This document shows positions 6,294-6,945 of a stretch of 6,945 nt of DNA, piece after piece. The position numbers and the translations under genes were made by a program. Each line of letters opens with the position of its first letter. The first letter of the stretch is position 1. This DNA comes from a bacterium (lineage in GTDB: Bacteria; Bdellovibrionota; FAC87; UBA2466), in assembly GCA_022842225.1 (NCBI GenBank), contig JALHPX010000168.1, forward strand, positions 1 through 6,945, read 5' to 3'. The notes beneath the pieces were generated by a model, which saw only the letters and a program-made list of their open reading frames with translations, was not told the origin of the DNA and searched no databases.

Positions 6294-6944
6294 TTAGTAG
6301 TTACTTCCGAGGACATTGAGAATGAACCAGACAGTTTCCGTCTCATTGCCTGAAGTTACTTCCATTTTCATGACGTGCATACCTTGGTCCGTGCTTGAAG
6401 GGTCTGCCTCGGATGAAAGGAAGAAGACGCCTTTATCGTCCCAACCGGAGTTGGGAGTGCTTAGGAATGACGGGCGGAAGGAGATCAGCCACTTCGCGCC
6501 CCCCTTGGCCAGCATCGACGAAAAGTAAGCACTGTAATCAAGGTACGACCCGGAAGTTATCTCGAGCTGCTGAACGCTATTAATTTTCTTCAATGCAGGA
6601 TCTGAGCTATCTACTTCAAGGATCAGACCATTTCTTTCGGTGATCTTACCATCTGAAATTTCGACTCCCACGGCGACATCCCCTACGTCGGAAGTTCCGG
6701 GGGTTCCAGAAAGCACGCCACTGGACGACACCGTTAGCCACGATGGAACTGCTAGGCCTTTGAAGGTGCAGGTGGAGCCCGTGATATCCCGAATCAAATT
6801 GGCTAAGTCGTAGCGGTAGTTACTTCCGGATTCAGCTTTCGGAAGAGACAAAGAGGTTCCTACCCACTTGCATCCAGTAGCTGGTTTGGTCTGTCTATCT
6901 TTCTTAAAGCCAACCACTTTCAATCGATCTTCGTACTCACCCTG
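6294..6944 (-). CDS. Ig-like domain protein, C-terminal part (5' end outside window)
   Basis: The minus-strand frame is open from the right edge to TAA at 6296-6294, giving 216 residues. The TTG at 6923 is not needed as a start, so the gene is 5'-partial. Residues about 30-112 look like a putative Ig (He_PIG/cadherin-like) domain: 'VPSWLTVSSSGVLSGTP' at 66-82 followed by 'DVGDVAVGVEISDGK' at 86-100 is the typical core of these bacterial surface-protein repeats. Cys25 and Cys59 could pair. The remaining 100 residues (about 113-216, rich in Ser, Thr and aromatic residues) look like a beta-rich second domain that I do not recognise. Such proteins are usually secreted or anchored outside the cell and mediate adhesion or matrix functions; the leader and anchor would be off the window. 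It converges on the peptidase gene and shares its terminator. Confidence 0.7.
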   Translation of the reverse strand, partial: QGEYEDRLKVVGFKKDRQTKPATGCKWVGTSLSLPKAESGSNYRYDLANLIRDITGSTCTFKGLAVPSWLTVSSSGVLSGTPGTSDVGDVAVGVEISDGKITERNGLILEVDSSDPALKKINSVQQLEITSGSYLDYSAYFSSMLAKGGAKWLISFRPSFLSTPNSGWDDKGVFFLSSEADPSSTDQGMHVMKMEVTSGNETETVWFILNVLGSNY

Positions 6945-6945
6945 C

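Overview
The window looks like part of the chromosome of a Gram-negative bacterium of moderate G+C. Three proteins have or should have export signals, the genes are closely packed, and the tRNA encodes its own CCA. A Bdellovibrionota or other delta-type proteobacterial host is a guess from gene content; no marker here settles taxonomy.

Layout, left to right. (1) Positions 2-1159, + strand: the C-terminal part of a catalase-like heme-protein family member, cut by the left edge. (2) Positions 1190-3148, + strand, 30 nt downstream: an exported GMC-family FAD oxidoreductase. The two probably form one transcription unit, an oxidase that may make H2O2 next to a catalase-like protein. (3) Positions 3164-3805, - strand: a tRNA gene whose two exons join into a complete 76-nt tRNA-Asn(GUU). 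It is split inside the anticodon by a 566-nt group I intron (3205-3770). The intron carries an HNH homing-endonuclease gene whose 3' end overlaps the ribozyme core. Nearly all core helices (P3-P9) can be drawn by hand. (4) Positions 3806-3976: a 171-bp divergent promoter region. (5) Positions 3977-6223, + strand: an exported zinc peptidase of the M49 (dipeptidyl peptidase III) family. (6) Positions 6237-6269: a strong terminator hairpin that can serve both converging genes. (7) Positions 6294-6944, - strand: the C-terminal part of a secreted or surface-type protein with a putative Ig-like domain, cut by the right edge.

The most striking element is the intron-interrupted tRNA-Asn. Exon ends, splice-site rules (U before the 5' site, G at the intron end), anticodon, acceptor identity bases and the P3-P9 helices all agree on the same boundaries. 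The endonuclease reading frame is open through the 5' exon and ends within the P5 stem, so tRNA, ribozyme and protein-coding information are nested in about 640 bp.
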